64,000 nt of DNA from Planctomycetota bacterium. Lineage in GTDB: Bacteria > Planctomycetota > UBA1135 > GCA-002686595. Below, one piece after another: positions 9,355 to 18,903 of the stretch. Location of the stretch: NCBI GenBank assembly GCA_002686265.1, contig NZBA01000096.1, positions 50,211 to 114,210 on the forward strand, read 5' to 3'. The translations under genes were made by a program, and so were the position numbers. The notes beneath the pieces are model-generated. The model ran no database searches, was not told the DNA's origin, and saw only the letters and a program-made list of their open reading frames with translations. Positions within the stretch are counted from its first letter, which is position 1. Every line of letters begins with the position of its first letter.

Positions 9355-10722
9355 TCAGAACTCGGTGCTGGAAGTGAACTGGAAGTCCTCGATGCGCAGG
9401 GCCGGGCAGAGCGCCTCGCCATCGAAGAGCGCACCGGCCACATCCAGGTCGCGGCCCACGCCGCTGATGCGCCCGAAGGCTCCCACGAGGCTCTCGGTGA
9501 AGCGCAGGTTGCGGGCGGCCCCGCGCAGACGGCCGTCCTCGATCAAGAAGGTCCCGTTGCGGGTCATCCCGGTCAGGGTCAGCTCCTTGGGATCGATCAT
9601 GTTCGTGTAGTGGAACTGGGTCACGAGCAGGCCGCGCTCGACTCCGCCGATCAGCTCGTCGAGGCTCTCGGAGCCGGGGGCGACGACCGTGTTGAAGGCC
9701 ATCGGCCCGTGGCTGCTCGGCTGCGGCAGGGCGTGGCCGGTGTTCGGGACCCCCAGCTTGGCCGCCCAGCGCCGGTCGGTCACCGGCGTCCCCACCACGC
9801 CCCGCTCGACGAGGGAGATCGGGCGACGCGGAGTCCCCTCGGCGTCGAAGGCGTAGCCGCCCGCGTAGAGCGGGTGCAGGGCGTCGTCGGTGATGCCGAG
9901 GCTCTCGGGGAAGAGGCGCTCGCCCGAGCGGCCGCACAGAAACGACGAGCGCTCGTGCACCTCTTGAGCGCCCCAGCCGTGGTAGCTCGCGAAGAGCAAG
10001 AGAGAGCTGACCGCCGACGGCTCGAGCACGACCGTGTACTTCCCAGGCTCGATGGGCGCGGGCTCGCGGTTGTCGAGGGCCTTGCCCACGGCGCGCGCGA
10101 TGACGCCCTCTGGGTCGAGGTCCCCCACGCGCTCACGGATCTGCTCGGCGTAGCCCGAGCCGCCCTCGAAACCCGGTGCGCCGGCCGTCAGAGAGAAGGC
10201 CGCGCGGGAGCGCGCCCCGAAGACCTCGCGCCCCGCCGAATTGACCAGGCAACAGGCGGCTCCGGAGGTCTGGGCCAACCCCGCCGGCACCAGAAGCGAG
10301 CGTGCGCAGGCGTCGAGGGCCTTTCGCACCCAGTCCGCCTTCTCCTCGAAGGTGTGGGCCAGGGTCAAGTCATCGGGATACCTGTCCTCGACCTCGACCG
10401 CTCCGCCCAGGGGCGGGAGCTCGGGGTCGGCCGGGGCGCAGCGCGCCAGCTCCGTCGCGCGTTCGAGGGTCGCACGCCACACGGCAGGATCCACGCCGTC
10501 GCAGGTCGCGCGCGCCTCCTTGCGCCCCCCGGAGTCCTCGAAGAGCGCTCGCACGGCGAGATGGTAGCGGCCGCGATCCGCGCTCTGGGTCGGCCCGCTC
10601 CCAGCGAAGCGCACGAAGCGGTCGGAGTGCGAGGCCAGGGTGACCTCGGTCTCGTCCGCCTCGCTGGCGGCCAGGACGCGCCGGGCCAGCTCGAGGGTCT
10701 CTCGCCTGCCGAGCAGCTCCAT
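9355..10722 (-). CDS. pmbA: TldE/PmbA-like protease subunit
   Basis: The 455-residue partner of TldD. It lacks the HExxxH zinc motif at the matching place (it reads GKYTVVLEPSAVSSLLLFAS), as expected for the non-catalytic TldE/PmbA subunit. It carries the family C-terminal pattern NTGHALPQPSSHGPMAFNTV and MIDPKELTLTGMTRNGTFLI. The ATG at 10722 gives MELLGRRETLELARRVLAAS. It overlaps the last base of the leuS stop codon (TGATG), which implies translational coupling. The role, proteolysis of short or modified peptides with TldD, is inferred from the family. Confidence 0.92.
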   Translation of the reverse strand: MELLGRRETLELARRVLAASEADETEVTLASHSDRFVRFAGSGPTQSADRGRYHLAVRALFEDSGGRKEARATCDGVDPAVWRATLERATELARCAPADPELPPLGGAVEVEDRYPDDLTLAHTFEEKADWVRKALDACARSLLVPAGLAQTSGAACCLVNSAGREVFGARSRAAFSLTAGAPGFEGGSGYAEQIRERVGDLDPEGVIARAVGKALDNREPAPIEPGKYTVVLEPSAVSSLLLFASYHGWGAQEVHERSSFLCGRSGERLFPESLGITDDALHPLYAGGYAFDAEGTPRRPISLVERGVVGTPVTDRRWAAKLGVPNTGHALPQPSSHGPMAFNTVVAPGSESLDELIGGVERGLLVTQFHYTNMIDPKELTLTGMTRNGTFLIEDGRLRGAARNLRFTESLVGAFGRISGVGRDLDVAGALFDGEALCPALRIEDFQFTSSTEF

Positions 10723-13322
10723 CAGCGCACGACGAAGTTGACCAGCTTGCCGGGAACCACGACCGCCTTCAGCAGGCGCTTGCCCTCGAGCTGGGCGGCG
10801 ACGATCTCGGCCGCCTGGGCCTCCAGCGCGGCAGGCTCGGCCGCTTGAGAGACCTGGGTGCGCCCGCGCAACTTGCCGTTGACCTGCACGACCAGCTCGT
10901 AGGTCTCCTCCTCCAGGCTGGCCTCCGCTACCTCGGGCCAGGGGGCGTGGGCGATCGGGCCGGTGTGCCCCAGCCGGTTCCACAGCTCCTCGCAGAAGTG
11001 CGGCGCGAGGGGCGCGAGGGCCGAGAGGAAGCGCTCGGCCTGGGAACGCGTCAGGGCTCCGCCGCGCTTGCCCGCCTCGTTGACGAAGCTCATCAGGGCC
11101 GCGATGCCGGTGTTGAGGTTGAAGCGTTCGTAGGAGTCGTCCACGCGCGAGAGGGCTCGGTTGACCTCGCGCTCCAGGAACAGGGCATCGCCTTCGAGTG
11201 CAGCGTCGGTCTCCTCGAGCAGCCGGGGCCGCACGGGAGCGGGATCGTCGGGGTCGACGAGCATGCGCCAGGCGCGGTCGAGGAAGCGCCGGCAGCCGGG
11301 AATGTCGCGCGGGTTCCAGGGCTTGGAGTCGGCCAGGGGGCCCATGAACATCTCGTACAGGCGAAAGGTGTCCGCGCCGTACTCGGCGATGATGTCGTCG
11401 GGATTGACGACGTTCCCCAGGGACTTGGCCATCTTGGTGACGATCTGGGTGAGCTCCTCGTCGCTCCCGACGCGGAAGAAGCGGCCGCCGCGCGCCTCGA
11501 CCTCGTCGGTCGGGACCAAGCGCTCGGTCGCGTCCTGGTAGGCGAAGGCCTGGATCATCCCCTGATTGAACAGGGCCTGGAACGGCTCCGCGGTGGAGAC
11601 CAGCCCGGCGTCGTGGAGGACCTTGTGCCAGAAGCGCGCGTACAACAGGTGCATCACCGCGTGGGCGGCGCCGCCGACGTACAGATCGACCGGCCCCCAG
11701 TAGGACTCGGCCTCAGCGGAGAAGGGCTGCTCGTCGTTGTGCGGGTCCATGAAGCGCAGCCAGTACCAGCAGCTGCCGGCCCAGCCGGGCATGGTGTCGG
11801 TGTCGCGCCGCGCGGGCCGGCCCGTGCGCGGGTCGATCGTGCGCGCCCAGTCGGGATCGCGCGCCAGGGGAGCGGAGCCCTCCGCCGAGGGCGCGAAGTC
11901 CTCCATCACCGGCAGCTCCAGCGGGAGGTCCTCCTCTGGCAGGAGGGTGATCGATCCGTCCTCCAGGTGCAGCAGCGGAAAGGGCTCGCCCCAGTAGCGC
12001 TGGCGCGAGAAGAGCCAGTCGCGCAGGCGGTAGGTCACGCGCGCCCGCCCCGTGCCGCCGTCCTCCAGGAGCTCGACGGCTCGCGCGATCGCGGCCGGAG
12101 TCGGGAGGCCGTCGAGGAGGCCGCTGTTGACCGCCGTCCCCTCGCCCGAGAAGCACGCGCCGTCGCCGGCGCCCGGCGTGCCCACCGGCGGCTGGACGAC
12201 CTCGATGACCGGCAGGTCGAAGCGGGTGGCGAACTCGAAGTCGCGCTCGTCGTGGCCGGGGACGGCCATGATCGCGCCCGTCCCGTAGCCCATCAGCACG
12301 TAGTCGGCGACCCAGATCGGCAGCCGCGCACACTCCTCGCCGGCGTCCATCAGGGGATTGACGGCGAAAGTGCCGGTGAACACGCCGCTCTTGTCCCGCG
12401 CGAGGTCCGTTCGCTCCAGGTCGCTCTTGGCCGCCGCCGCGCGCGCGTAGTCCTCGACGGCGGCGCGCTGCTCATCGGCCACGAGGCGCTCGAGAAGCGG
12501 GTGCTCGGGAGCGACGACCATGAAGGTCGCCCCGAAGAGCGTGTCGGGGCGGGTGGTGAAGACGCTCAGCGCCTCGTCCTCGAGTCCCTCGACGGCGAAG
12601 TCCACCTCGGCTCCCTCGGAGCGGCCGATCCACTCGCGCTGCTGAATCTCGATCGACTCGGGCCAGTCGATCTCCTCGAGGTCCGCCAGCAACCTGTCGG
12701 CGAAGGCGGTGATCTTCAGCATCCACTGCTTGAGGGGCCGGCGCTCGCAGGGATGGTTGCCGCGCTCGGAGCGGCCGTTGATGACCTCCTCGTTGGCCAG
12801 CACCGTCTTGAGCTCCTCGCACCACCAGACGGGCACCTCGGCCTGATAGGCCAGGCCGGCCTCGAACAGCACGCCGAACAGGCGCTGGGTCCAGCGGTAG
12901 TAGCTCGGCGAGCTGGTGTCGATCTCCCGCGACCAGTCGTAGGCCATGCCGATGCGCTTGAGCTGAGCACGGTAGTTGGCCGTGTTCAGAGCGGTCGTCT
13001 CGGCGGGGTGCTTGCCGGTTTGGATGGCGTACTGCTCGGCGGGCAGGCCGAAGGAGTCCCAGCCCATCGGGTGCAAGACGTTGTAGCCCTGCATGCGCTT
13101 GCGGCGCGCGATGGCATCGGTGGCCACGTAGCCGAGGGCGTGTCCGACGTGCAGCCCCGATCCCGAAGGATAGGGAAACATGTCGAGCACGTAGTACTTC
13201 GGCCGCCCCGGGTCGAAGTCGGCGTCGGAGGGGTTGGAGGCGTGGAAGGTCCCGCGCTGCTCCCAGAGTCTCTGCCAGCGGGACTCGATCGCGTGGGGTT
13301 CGTAGCGGTTCTCGGCGGGCAT
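10722..13322 (-). CDS. leuS: Leucyl-tRNA synthetase
   Basis: Charges tRNA-Leu with leucine. The 866-residue class Ia enzyme has the HIGH signature as HVGH at residues 58-61 (PYPSGSGLHVGHALGY) and the KMSKS loop as KMAKSLGN near residue 630. The CP1 editing domain includes TTRPDTLFGATFMVVAPEHP, and the C-terminal part ends in LVVQVNGKLRGR. Length and order are those of bacterial LeuRS. The ATG at 13322 (MPAENRYEPHAIESRWQRLW) fits the family N-terminus; a longer open frame upstream has no similarity and is ignored. It is first in a coupled group with tldE and tldD. Confidence 0.97.
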   Translation of the reverse strand: MPAENRYEPHAIESRWQRLWEQRGTFHASNPSDADFDPGRPKYYVLDMFPYPSGSGLHVGHALGYVATDAIARRKRMQGYNVLHPMGWDSFGLPAEQYAIQTGKHPAETTALNTANYRAQLKRIGMAYDWSREIDTSSPSYYRWTQRLFGVLFEAGLAYQAEVPVWWCEELKTVLANEEVINGRSERGNHPCERRPLKQWMLKITAFADRLLADLEEIDWPESIEIQQREWIGRSEGAEVDFAVEGLEDEALSVFTTRPDTLFGATFMVVAPEHPLLERLVADEQRAAVEDYARAAAAKSDLERTDLARDKSGVFTGTFAVNPLMDAGEECARLPIWVADYVLMGYGTGAIMAVPGHDERDFEFATRFDLPVIEVVQPPVGTPGAGDGACFSGEGTAVNSGLLDGLPTPAAIARAVELLEDGGTGRARVTYRLRDWLFSRQRYWGEPFPLLHLEDGSITLLPEEDLPLELPVMEDFAPSAEGSAPLARDPDWARTIDPRTGRPARRDTDTMPGWAGSCWYWLRFMDPHNDEQPFSAEAESYWGPVDLYVGGAAHAVMHLLYARFWHKVLHDAGLVSTAEPFQALFNQGMIQAFAYQDATERLVPTDEVEARGGRFFRVGSDEELTQIVTKMAKSLGNVVNPDDIIAEYGADTFRLYEMFMGPLADSKPWNPRDIPGCRRFLDRAWRMLVDPDDPAPVRPRLLEETDAALEGDALFLEREVNRALSRVDDSYERFNLNTGIAALMSFVNEAGKRGGALTRSQAERFLSALAPLAPHFCEELWNRLGHTGPIAHAPWPEVAEASLEEETYELVVQVNGKLRGRTQVSQAAEPAALEAQAAEIVAAQLEGKRLLKAVVVPGKLVNFVVR

Positions 13323-13685
13323 CGGCTCGATTTCGGGGTCTGCGGGACGAGCGGCGGCGATGATACCGCCCCCTGCACGCCGCCCACGGGGGTCGGCGCG
13401 AGAAAGGGGCGAAAAACCACCCCCGGGAGTGGTTGACTCGGGCGGGAGCCGCGGGCATTCTCCTTGCCTCGATTCTCGCGCTCGGCTCCATGAGCAGTCC
13501 GCACGCGAGACGCGAGAGACGGTCTCCGGGAATGGCGGCGCATGGCACGCGGTCACCGAGACGCAGGTCTCCGAGAAACGAGGTCTCTGAGAAACCAAAG
13601 TGCAGCGCGAGGGGCGACTCCACAGGCTCCCGTGCTACCTGGGATGGGTCGGGTCTAGAGCGAACCGATTGTCCATCCCAGGACC
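13323..13685. other. Intergenic stretch between leuS and tRNA-Ala
   Basis: There are 363 bases without a gene. They must contain the leuS promoter (minus strand) and the tRNA-Ala promoter (plus strand). The only structure I see is a 16-base imperfect direct repeat, 13565-13580 and 13581-13596 (AGGTCTCYGAGAAACS type), which differs at two positions. I found no T-box or other known RNA motif for the synthetase gene. Confidence 0.5.
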
Positions 13686-13761
<76 letters not shown>

Positions 13762-13852
13762 GTCCAGCGACCGTCGCCCGCGGCGGTCGCCTTGAACGGT
13801 GGATCGACAGGTGGGCGGCGCGTGCGCCGACTGGCAACATAGGCAGCGACGC

Positions 13853-15319
13853 ATGACCGAACTCGCACACCCCGACCGCCTCGAGAAGGTCCGCCGCATG
13901 CGCGCCGAGGGCCTCGACCCCTACCCCCCGCGCGGGGTGACGGCCGAACCCGTGGCCGAGCTGATCGAGGCCGCCGGCACGCCGGAGGAGCCCGGGCCGC
14001 GCCTGGGCGAGACGGTCACCGTGACCGGGCGCCTGCTGGGTCTGCGCGACTTCGGCAAGCTCATCTTCGCGCCCCTCGCCGAGCGCAGCGGGCGCATCCA
14101 GGTAGGCCTTCAGCGCGACCGCCTCGGCGAGTGGTGGCCGCGACGCAAGCTGCTCGACGGCGGTGACCTCGTCGGGATCAGCGGGGAGCTCGGGCACACC
14201 CAGAAGGGCCAGGTGACCGTCTGGGCGAGCGAAGTGCGATTGCTCGCCAAGGCCCTCGCACCGCCCCCGGAGAAGTGGCATGGCTTGACCGACAAGGAGC
14301 AGCGCTACCGCCGCCGCTACGTCGACCTGTGGGCCGGTGAGAAGACAGCCGGAGTGTTCATCAAGCGCAGCCGGGCACTCTCGATCATCCGCCGCTTCCT
14401 CGAGGAGCAGGGCTACCTCGAGGTCGAGACGCCAACCCTACACCCCCTGCTCGGCGGCGCGGCCGCGCGCCCCTTCGTCACCCACCACAACGCCCTGGGG
14501 ATGGACCTGTTCCTGCGCATCGCGCCGGAGCTGTACCTCAAGCGGCTGATCGTGGGCGGCCTCGAGCGCGTCTTCGAGGTCTCGCGCAACTTCCGCAACG
14601 AAGGTCTGTCCGTCCGCCACAACCCCGAGTTCACCATGCTCGAGCTGTATGAGGCCCAGGCCGACTACCGGCGCATGATGGAACTCACCGAGCAACTCTT
14701 CGAGCTCCTCGCCCTCGAGCTGTGCGAGGGCACGGCCGTGCCCTTCCGCGGGAGGGACTATTCCTTCGCCGCGCCGTTCGAGCGCCGCGCCTACACCACC
14801 TTGTTTCGGGAGGCGAACGGCTGCGAGTTCGATGACGAGGCCGCCGTGCGCGCACGGGCCGGTGAGTTGGGAATCGAGGACGAGCACACCGACTACTGGA
14901 AGCTCATGAGTGACGTCTTCGACGCCACCGTCGAGGGCGAGTTGGACGGCCCGGTGTTCGTCACCGGCTACCCGGTGGGCATCTCCCCCCTCTCGAAGGC
15001 CTCCACCGCTGACCCGCGCCTCGCCGAGCGCTTCGAGGTCTTCGTCGCCGGCATGGAACTCGGCAACGCGTTCACCGAGCTGAACGACCCGCAGGAGCAA
15101 CAGCGGCGCTTCGAAGAGCAGGTGGCGAGCCTGGATCCCGAGACTCCCGGCGAGGTCGACATCGACTACATTCAGGCCCTCGAGTACGGAATGCCCCCCT
15201 GCGGGGGCCTGGGCATCGGGGTGGACCGCCTGCTGATGGTCCTCTGCAACCAGGAGTCCATCCGTGACGTCCTTCTCTTCCCGGCCATGAGGCCGGTCCC
15301 CACGGCGGACTCCGACTGA
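13853..15319 (+). CDS. lysS: Lysyl-tRNA synthetase, class II
   Basis: Charges tRNA-Lys with lysine. The 488-residue protein has an N-terminal OB-fold (VTVTGRLLGLRDFGKLIFAP) and a class II catalytic core: motif 1 around FLEEQGYLEVETPTLHPLLG, motif 2 FEVSRNFRNEGLSVRHNPEF, motif 3 GLGIGVDRLLMVLCNQESIR. The FTMLELYEAQADY and PVFVTGYPVGISPLSK stretches are typical of LysRS and not of AspRS/AsnRS. The ATG at 13853 gives MTELAHPDRLEKVRRMRAEG, the family start. The stop is 10 bases from the following ABC permease, an arrangement (lysS-lolCD) seen in other planctomycete-like genomes. Confidence 0.96.
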   Translation: MTELAHPDRLEKVRRMRAEGLDPYPPRGVTAEPVAELIEAAGTPEEPGPRLGETVTVTGRLLGLRDFGKLIFAPLAERSGRIQVGLQRDRLGEWWPRRKLLDGGDLVGISGELGHTQKGQVTVWASEVRLLAKALAPPPEKWHGLTDKEQRYRRRYVDLWAGEKTAGVFIKRSRALSIIRRFLEEQGYLEVETPTLHPLLGGAAARPFVTHHNALGMDLFLRIAPELYLKRLIVGGLERVFEVSRNFRNEGLSVRHNPEFTMLELYEAQADYRRMMELTEQLFELLALELCEGTAVPFRGRDYSFAAPFERRAYTTLFREANGCEFDDEAAVRARAGELGIEDEHTDYWKLMSDVFDATVEGELDGPVFVTGYPVGISPLSKASTADPRLAERFEVFVAGMELGNAFTELNDPQEQQRRFEEQVASLDPETPGEVDIDYIQALEYGMPPCGGLGIGVDRLLMVLCNQESIRDVLLFPAMRPVPTADSD

Positions 15320-15329
15320 GGAACGGTCC

Positions 15330-16706
15330 GTGTACCGCACCTTCCTCTCCTGGCGCTACATCGTCGCTCGGCGCACGAATTGGATCGGCGTCGTGGGCAT
15401 CACGGTCGGCGTCGGGGCGCTGATCCTGATCCTCTCGATCATGGCCGGGTTCCTGGCCGAGAGCCGCAAGACCCTGCGCGGCAGCCTGTCGGACTTGATC
15501 ATCGAGCCCTTCATGATCGCTCGCCACGGTGGCTCCACGCTCCCCGAGAGCCCCGCTCCGCTCCTGGAGTACGTGCGCGCCGACCCGCGCGTCGCGGCCG
15601 CGAGCGCCCACCTCACCTGGGGCGGGATGATCGTCCACGGCAACAAGCTCGATGACCTGATCCGGCAGAACCCGCGCACCCACGAGGACGGCTTCGTGCA
15701 GCTGATCGGGGTCGACGCCACCGACGAGTTGGCGACCACCGACCTGGGCCTGGCCCTCCGGCGGCCCTCGCGCCTGGGAACGACCCTGGTGGACGATCCC
15801 GAGGATCCCTTCGCCCCCCCGCCGGGGACGGCGCCCGGCCCCTACGCCTGGATCGTCGTCGGCGAGCAGTTGGCCTACACCCACAGCCTGCGCCGCGGCT
15901 CGGAGATCAACGTCGTGACCGTCATGCCCGACGACGACGGGCGCGTGCGCGACGCCAACCGCAAGTTCCGCGTGGCCGGAACCTTCCGCTCCGGCGAGAA
16001 CGAGGTCGACAAGGCCCGCATCTACATCGACCGCGCCGAGCTGGCTGACTTCCTGGGTCACCGTCCCGAGCACATCGGCGGGCGAGCGGACCACTTCAGC
16101 CAGGTCCTCGTGCGCCTGGTCGACTACCCGCGCGACGGATTGCAGGTGAAGGCCGACCTCGCCCGCGACCTGTTCGAGGCGGGCCTCGTGCGTGACCCCG
16201 ACGCCGGGGAGGTCAAGACCTGGGAGGACCACCGCCAGAACCTCCTGGGCGCGATCGAGAACGAGAAGACCCTCCTGGGTATCATGCTCAGCCTGGTGCT
16301 GATCGTGGCCGGCTTCACGGTCTTCGCCATCCTGTCCATGCTGGTGACCGAGAAGCGGCGCGACATCGGCATCCTGACCGCCCTCGGCGCGACACCGGCG
16401 GGAATCATGGGCCTGTACCTGATGATCGGCTTCTGGGACGCGCTGCTCGGCTGCATCGGGGGTGGGGTGATCGGTGTTGTCGCCGCCATCAACATCGACC
16501 CGATCGAGCAGGCCCTCAGCCGCGCCTTCGGCTACCAGATCTTCAACCGCGAGGTCTACCTCTTCGACCACATCCCCTCGGTCGTGGACCCGGGGGGCGT
16601 GGCGATGATCATCACCGGCGCCTTCGTCTGCACCCTGCTCTTCGCCGCCTATCCCGCCTGGCGCGCCGCGCGCCTGCACCCCATCGACGCCCTGCGCTAC
16701 GAATGA
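15330..16706 (+). CDS. ABC transporter permease, LolC/LolE (MacB-FtsX) type
   Basis: This 458-residue protein has one N-terminal membrane helix (about 19-41, IGVVGITVGVGALILILSIM), a large periplasmic domain and three C-terminal helices (about 325-450). That is the FtsX/MacB permease layout used by LolCE to release lipoproteins from the inner membrane. The cytoplasmic loop VTEKRRDIGILTALGATPAG is the coupling-helix signature for the ATPase. Translation starts at GTG 15330 after a GAGG-like site. The following ATPase gene overlaps its stop codon (ATGA). A LolCE role is inferred from the pairing; other MacB-like export roles are possible. Confidence 0.88.
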   Translation: MYRTFLSWRYIVARRTNWIGVVGITVGVGALILILSIMAGFLAESRKTLRGSLSDLIIEPFMIARHGGSTLPESPAPLLEYVRADPRVAAASAHLTWGGMIVHGNKLDDLIRQNPRTHEDGFVQLIGVDATDELATTDLGLALRRPSRLGTTLVDDPEDPFAPPPGTAPGPYAWIVVGEQLAYTHSLRRGSEINVVTVMPDDDGRVRDANRKFRVAGTFRSGENEVDKARIYIDRAELADFLGHRPEHIGGRADHFSQVLVRLVDYPRDGLQVKADLARDLFEAGLVRDPDAGEVKTWEDHRQNLLGAIENEKTLLGIMLSLVLIVAGFTVFAILSMLVTEKRRDIGILTALGATPAGIMGLYLMIGFWDALLGCIGGGVIGVVAAINIDPIEQALSRAFGYQIFNREVYLFDHIPSVVDPGGVAMIITGAFVCTLLFAAYPAWRAARLHPIDALRYE

Positions 16707-17449
16707 GCACCGCCGGTCTCGATCCCACCGGAGCCACGGGCGAAGTCGTCCTCGCGGCGCGGGAGGTGCGCAAGTCCTTCGCCATCGGCGAGCGCTCCCT
16801 GGAGATTCTGCACGGCGCGGACCTCGCCCTGCGAGCCTCCGAGCGCCTGTGCCTGATGGGCGCCTCGGGCGCGGGCAAGTCCACCTTCCTGCACATCCTC
16901 GGCCTGCTCGAACAGCCCACCGAGGGGCGCGTGATCCTGGCCGGAGAGGACGCCTGGAGCCTGCCGGCGCGACGCCGTGCCGATTTGCGCAACCGCCACA
17001 TCGGCTTCGTCTTCCAGTTCTACCACCTGCTGCCCGAGCTGGACGCGGTGGAGAACGTCGTCCTGCCGGGGATGATCGCCCGCGGCGGGCCGCGCTTCGA
17101 CCGCAGCGCCGCGCGGGAGCGCGCGGAGAATCTGCTGGACCGCTTCGGCCTGAGCGAGCGGTTGACCCACCGTCCCGGCCAGCTTTCCGGCGGCGAGCGC
17201 CAGCGGGTCGCCATCGCGCGCGCTCTCTTCCTCGATCCCCAGGTGCTGATCGCCGACGAGCCCACCGGGAACCTCGACACACAGACCGGCGAGCGGGGGC
17301 TCGACCTGCTTCTGGCCGAGCAGGAGCTGCGCGGCCTCGCCCTCTTGTTGGTGACCCACGATGAGCGCATCGCCGCGCGCTGTGAGCGCACGCTGACCAT
17401 GGAGGACGGTCTGATCCAGGCCGACTCAGCCCACCCGGTCCCCCACTAG
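16703..17449 (+). CDS. ABC transporter ATPase, LolD type
   Basis: The 248-residue ATPase has Walker A GASGAGKST, Q-loop FQFYHLLPELDAVENVVLPG, signature LSGGERQRVAIARALF, Walker B VLIADEP and H-loop LLVTHDERIA. The 'FYHLLPELDAVENVVLP' wording matches LolD closely. It should power the adjacent permease for lipoprotein release or a related export job. The ATG overlaps the permease stop in ATGA. The window encodes several lipoproteins (GDPD, GH31, cytochrome, kelch protein) that would be natural clients, but that is inference. Confidence 0.92.
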   Translation: MSTAGLDPTGATGEVVLAAREVRKSFAIGERSLEILHGADLALRASERLCLMGASGAGKSTFLHILGLLEQPTEGRVILAGEDAWSLPARRRADLRNRHIGFVFQFYHLLPELDAVENVVLPGMIARGGPRFDRSAARERAENLLDRFGLSERLTHRPGQLSGGERQRVAIARALFLDPQVLIADEPTGNLDTQTGERGLDLLLAEQELRGLALLLVTHDERIAARCERTLTMEDGLIQADSAHPVPH

Positions 17450-17467
17450 CGCGCCTCGCTCACAGCT

Positions 17468-17509
17468 CAGGGCGGCAGCGTCAGGGCAGCAGCGTCAGGG
17501 CAGCAGCGT
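17468..17509. repeat. 14-bp unit repeated three times at the GH31 stop codon
   Basis: Three consecutive 14-base units (CAGGGCRGCAGCGT) run 17468-17481, 17482-17495 and 17496-17509. The stop codon of the minus-strand GH31 gene (17495-17497) lies inside the array. Each extra unit shifts the frame, so slippage here would change where the protein ends. Confidence 0.85.
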
Positions 17510-18895
17510 CGCCGCCAGAGGCGAGCCGGCGCGCACGAAGGCCGGGAAGGTACCGAGGGTGAAGCTGAGGGTCTCGGTCACCCCGCCCCCGTGCGTCGCG
17601 TGGTCGCCGAACAGCCAGCGCCACTCGCCTCCGACAGGAAACGTGACGGACAGGGTGCCGCCCTCGCCGAGGATGGGGGCGACGAAGACATCGTCGCCGA
17701 GCAGGAACGCGAAGGTCTGCTTGTCTTGAAAGGAGAGCAGGCTGCGGCGCTCCGCGCGGGCCGCCTTCGCCCGTTCCTTCATGTAGGGCACGAGCCGGAG
17801 ATGGAGCTTCACGAAGGCGCGGTAGATGGCCTCGGTCTCCTCATCGAAGATCCACGGTCGGTGTTCGCCGCCCCCGCCGTTTTCCATCACGGGGTGGAAG
17901 GCCGCCACCTGGGCCCAGCGCAAGAACAGCTCCTTCTTGCGTTGGTGCGGCTCGCTGTCTTCCTCGCGGTAGCCGCCGATGTCCGAGCCCATGGCCAGGT
18001 AGCCGTATTCGGCCGAATGGTGGATGTTGAGCAGTGCGGCCCTGAGCCCGGAGAAGGTCGCGTCCTGGTCGCCCACCCACGCCGCCCAGTTGATCTCGGG
18101 CGAGCCAGAGGCGACGACGTCGCCGCCGATGTTCAGGCCGTAGCTGTCGATGGGGCGCATCGAGATGATCCGGTCGTGACCGAGCTTCTCCCGGCTGTAG
18201 TCGTAGAACAGGCGGGCGTACGCGTGCGAGTAGGTCAGCCGCTTGACCTTGGCGCCCAGCGCCGGCGAGGTGTCCACGCCGGCGAGGTAGGCGTTGAACT
18301 CCGCGCCGTCGAGCTTCCAACCGTCGATGCCCATCGCGAGCACCGTGTCCATCTTCGACTTCCACCACGCCACTGCGTCGGTGTTCCACAGATCGAGCAG
18401 GCTGCCTTCGCCCTTCCACCAGCGAAACACGGCGGGCACGCCGCTGTCGTCCCGTTGCATGAAGAAGCCTCTCTCCCGTGCCTCGGAGTACATGGGTTCG
18501 ACGCCGGCGTTGACGACGGGAACGATCCACAGGAGGACGCGCACGCCTTTCCGGTGGAACTCGTCGATCATCTCCTGCGGCCTGGGGAAGAGCGCTGCGT
18601 CCCACTCGAAGGTGTTGTAGCCGGTCGCCCAGGGCGAATCGATGATGACGCCGGTCACGGGGATGTCGCGCTCGAGGTAGCCGTCCACGAGGGCGAGGGC
18701 GCTCTGCTGTGTGCTCTCGTCCTCCCACACCCAGTGCGACCAGGCCCAGTCGGGGACTTCAAATGCGTCCGGGGACCGAGCGGCGGCGGCGGCGCTCACC
18801 TCTGCCGCGTCCGGGAGGCCGCCGCAGCCGCTCGCGGCGGTGCCGACCGCGACGAGCGCGGCCGCTCGTGTCCAGTGAAACTCGTGCGACGCCAA
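17495..18895 (-). CDS. Glycoside hydrolase family 31, short form, lipoprotein
   Basis: The 466-residue product has GH31 barrel motifs: GVIIDSPWATGYNTFEWDAA, GIDGWKLDGAE (nucleophile Asp of the WxKxDxxE motif), WAAWVGDQDATFSGLRAAL (region of the acid/base Asp) and GSDIGGY. These enzymes cleave alpha-glycosidic bonds. It lacks the N-terminal beta-sandwich of most family members (usually 600-900 residues) and passes directly from a lipoprotein signal (lipobox near ASGC) to the barrel, so substrate binding may differ. The start is taken as TTG 18895, 8 bases after the nadK stop; no ATG is available, so the start is uncertain. The substrate is unknown. Confidence 0.85.
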   Translation of the reverse strand: MASHEFHWTRAAALVAVGTAASGCGGLPDAAEVSAAAAARSPDAFEVPDWAWSHWVWEDESTQQSALALVDGYLERDIPVTGVIIDSPWATGYNTFEWDAALFPRPQEMIDEFHRKGVRVLLWIVPVVNAGVEPMYSEARERGFFMQRDDSGVPAVFRWWKGEGSLLDLWNTDAVAWWKSKMDTVLAMGIDGWKLDGAEFNAYLAGVDTSPALGAKVKRLTYSHAYARLFYDYSREKLGHDRIISMRPIDSYGLNIGGDVVASGSPEINWAAWVGDQDATFSGLRAALLNIHHSAEYGYLAMGSDIGGYREEDSEPHQRKKELFLRWAQVAAFHPVMENGGGGEHRPWIFDEETEAIYRAFVKLHLRLVPYMKERAKAARAERRSLLSFQDKQTFAFLLGDDVFVAPILGEGGTLSVTFPVGGEWRWLFGDHATHGGGVTETLSFTLGTFPAFVRAGSPLAATLLP

Positions 18896-18903
18896 CGGGC
18901 CTG

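Noticed and set aside
13323..13685. T-box or other synthetase leader upstream of leuS
   Set aside because: No T-box core (AGGGTGGNACCGCG) or specifier stem found.
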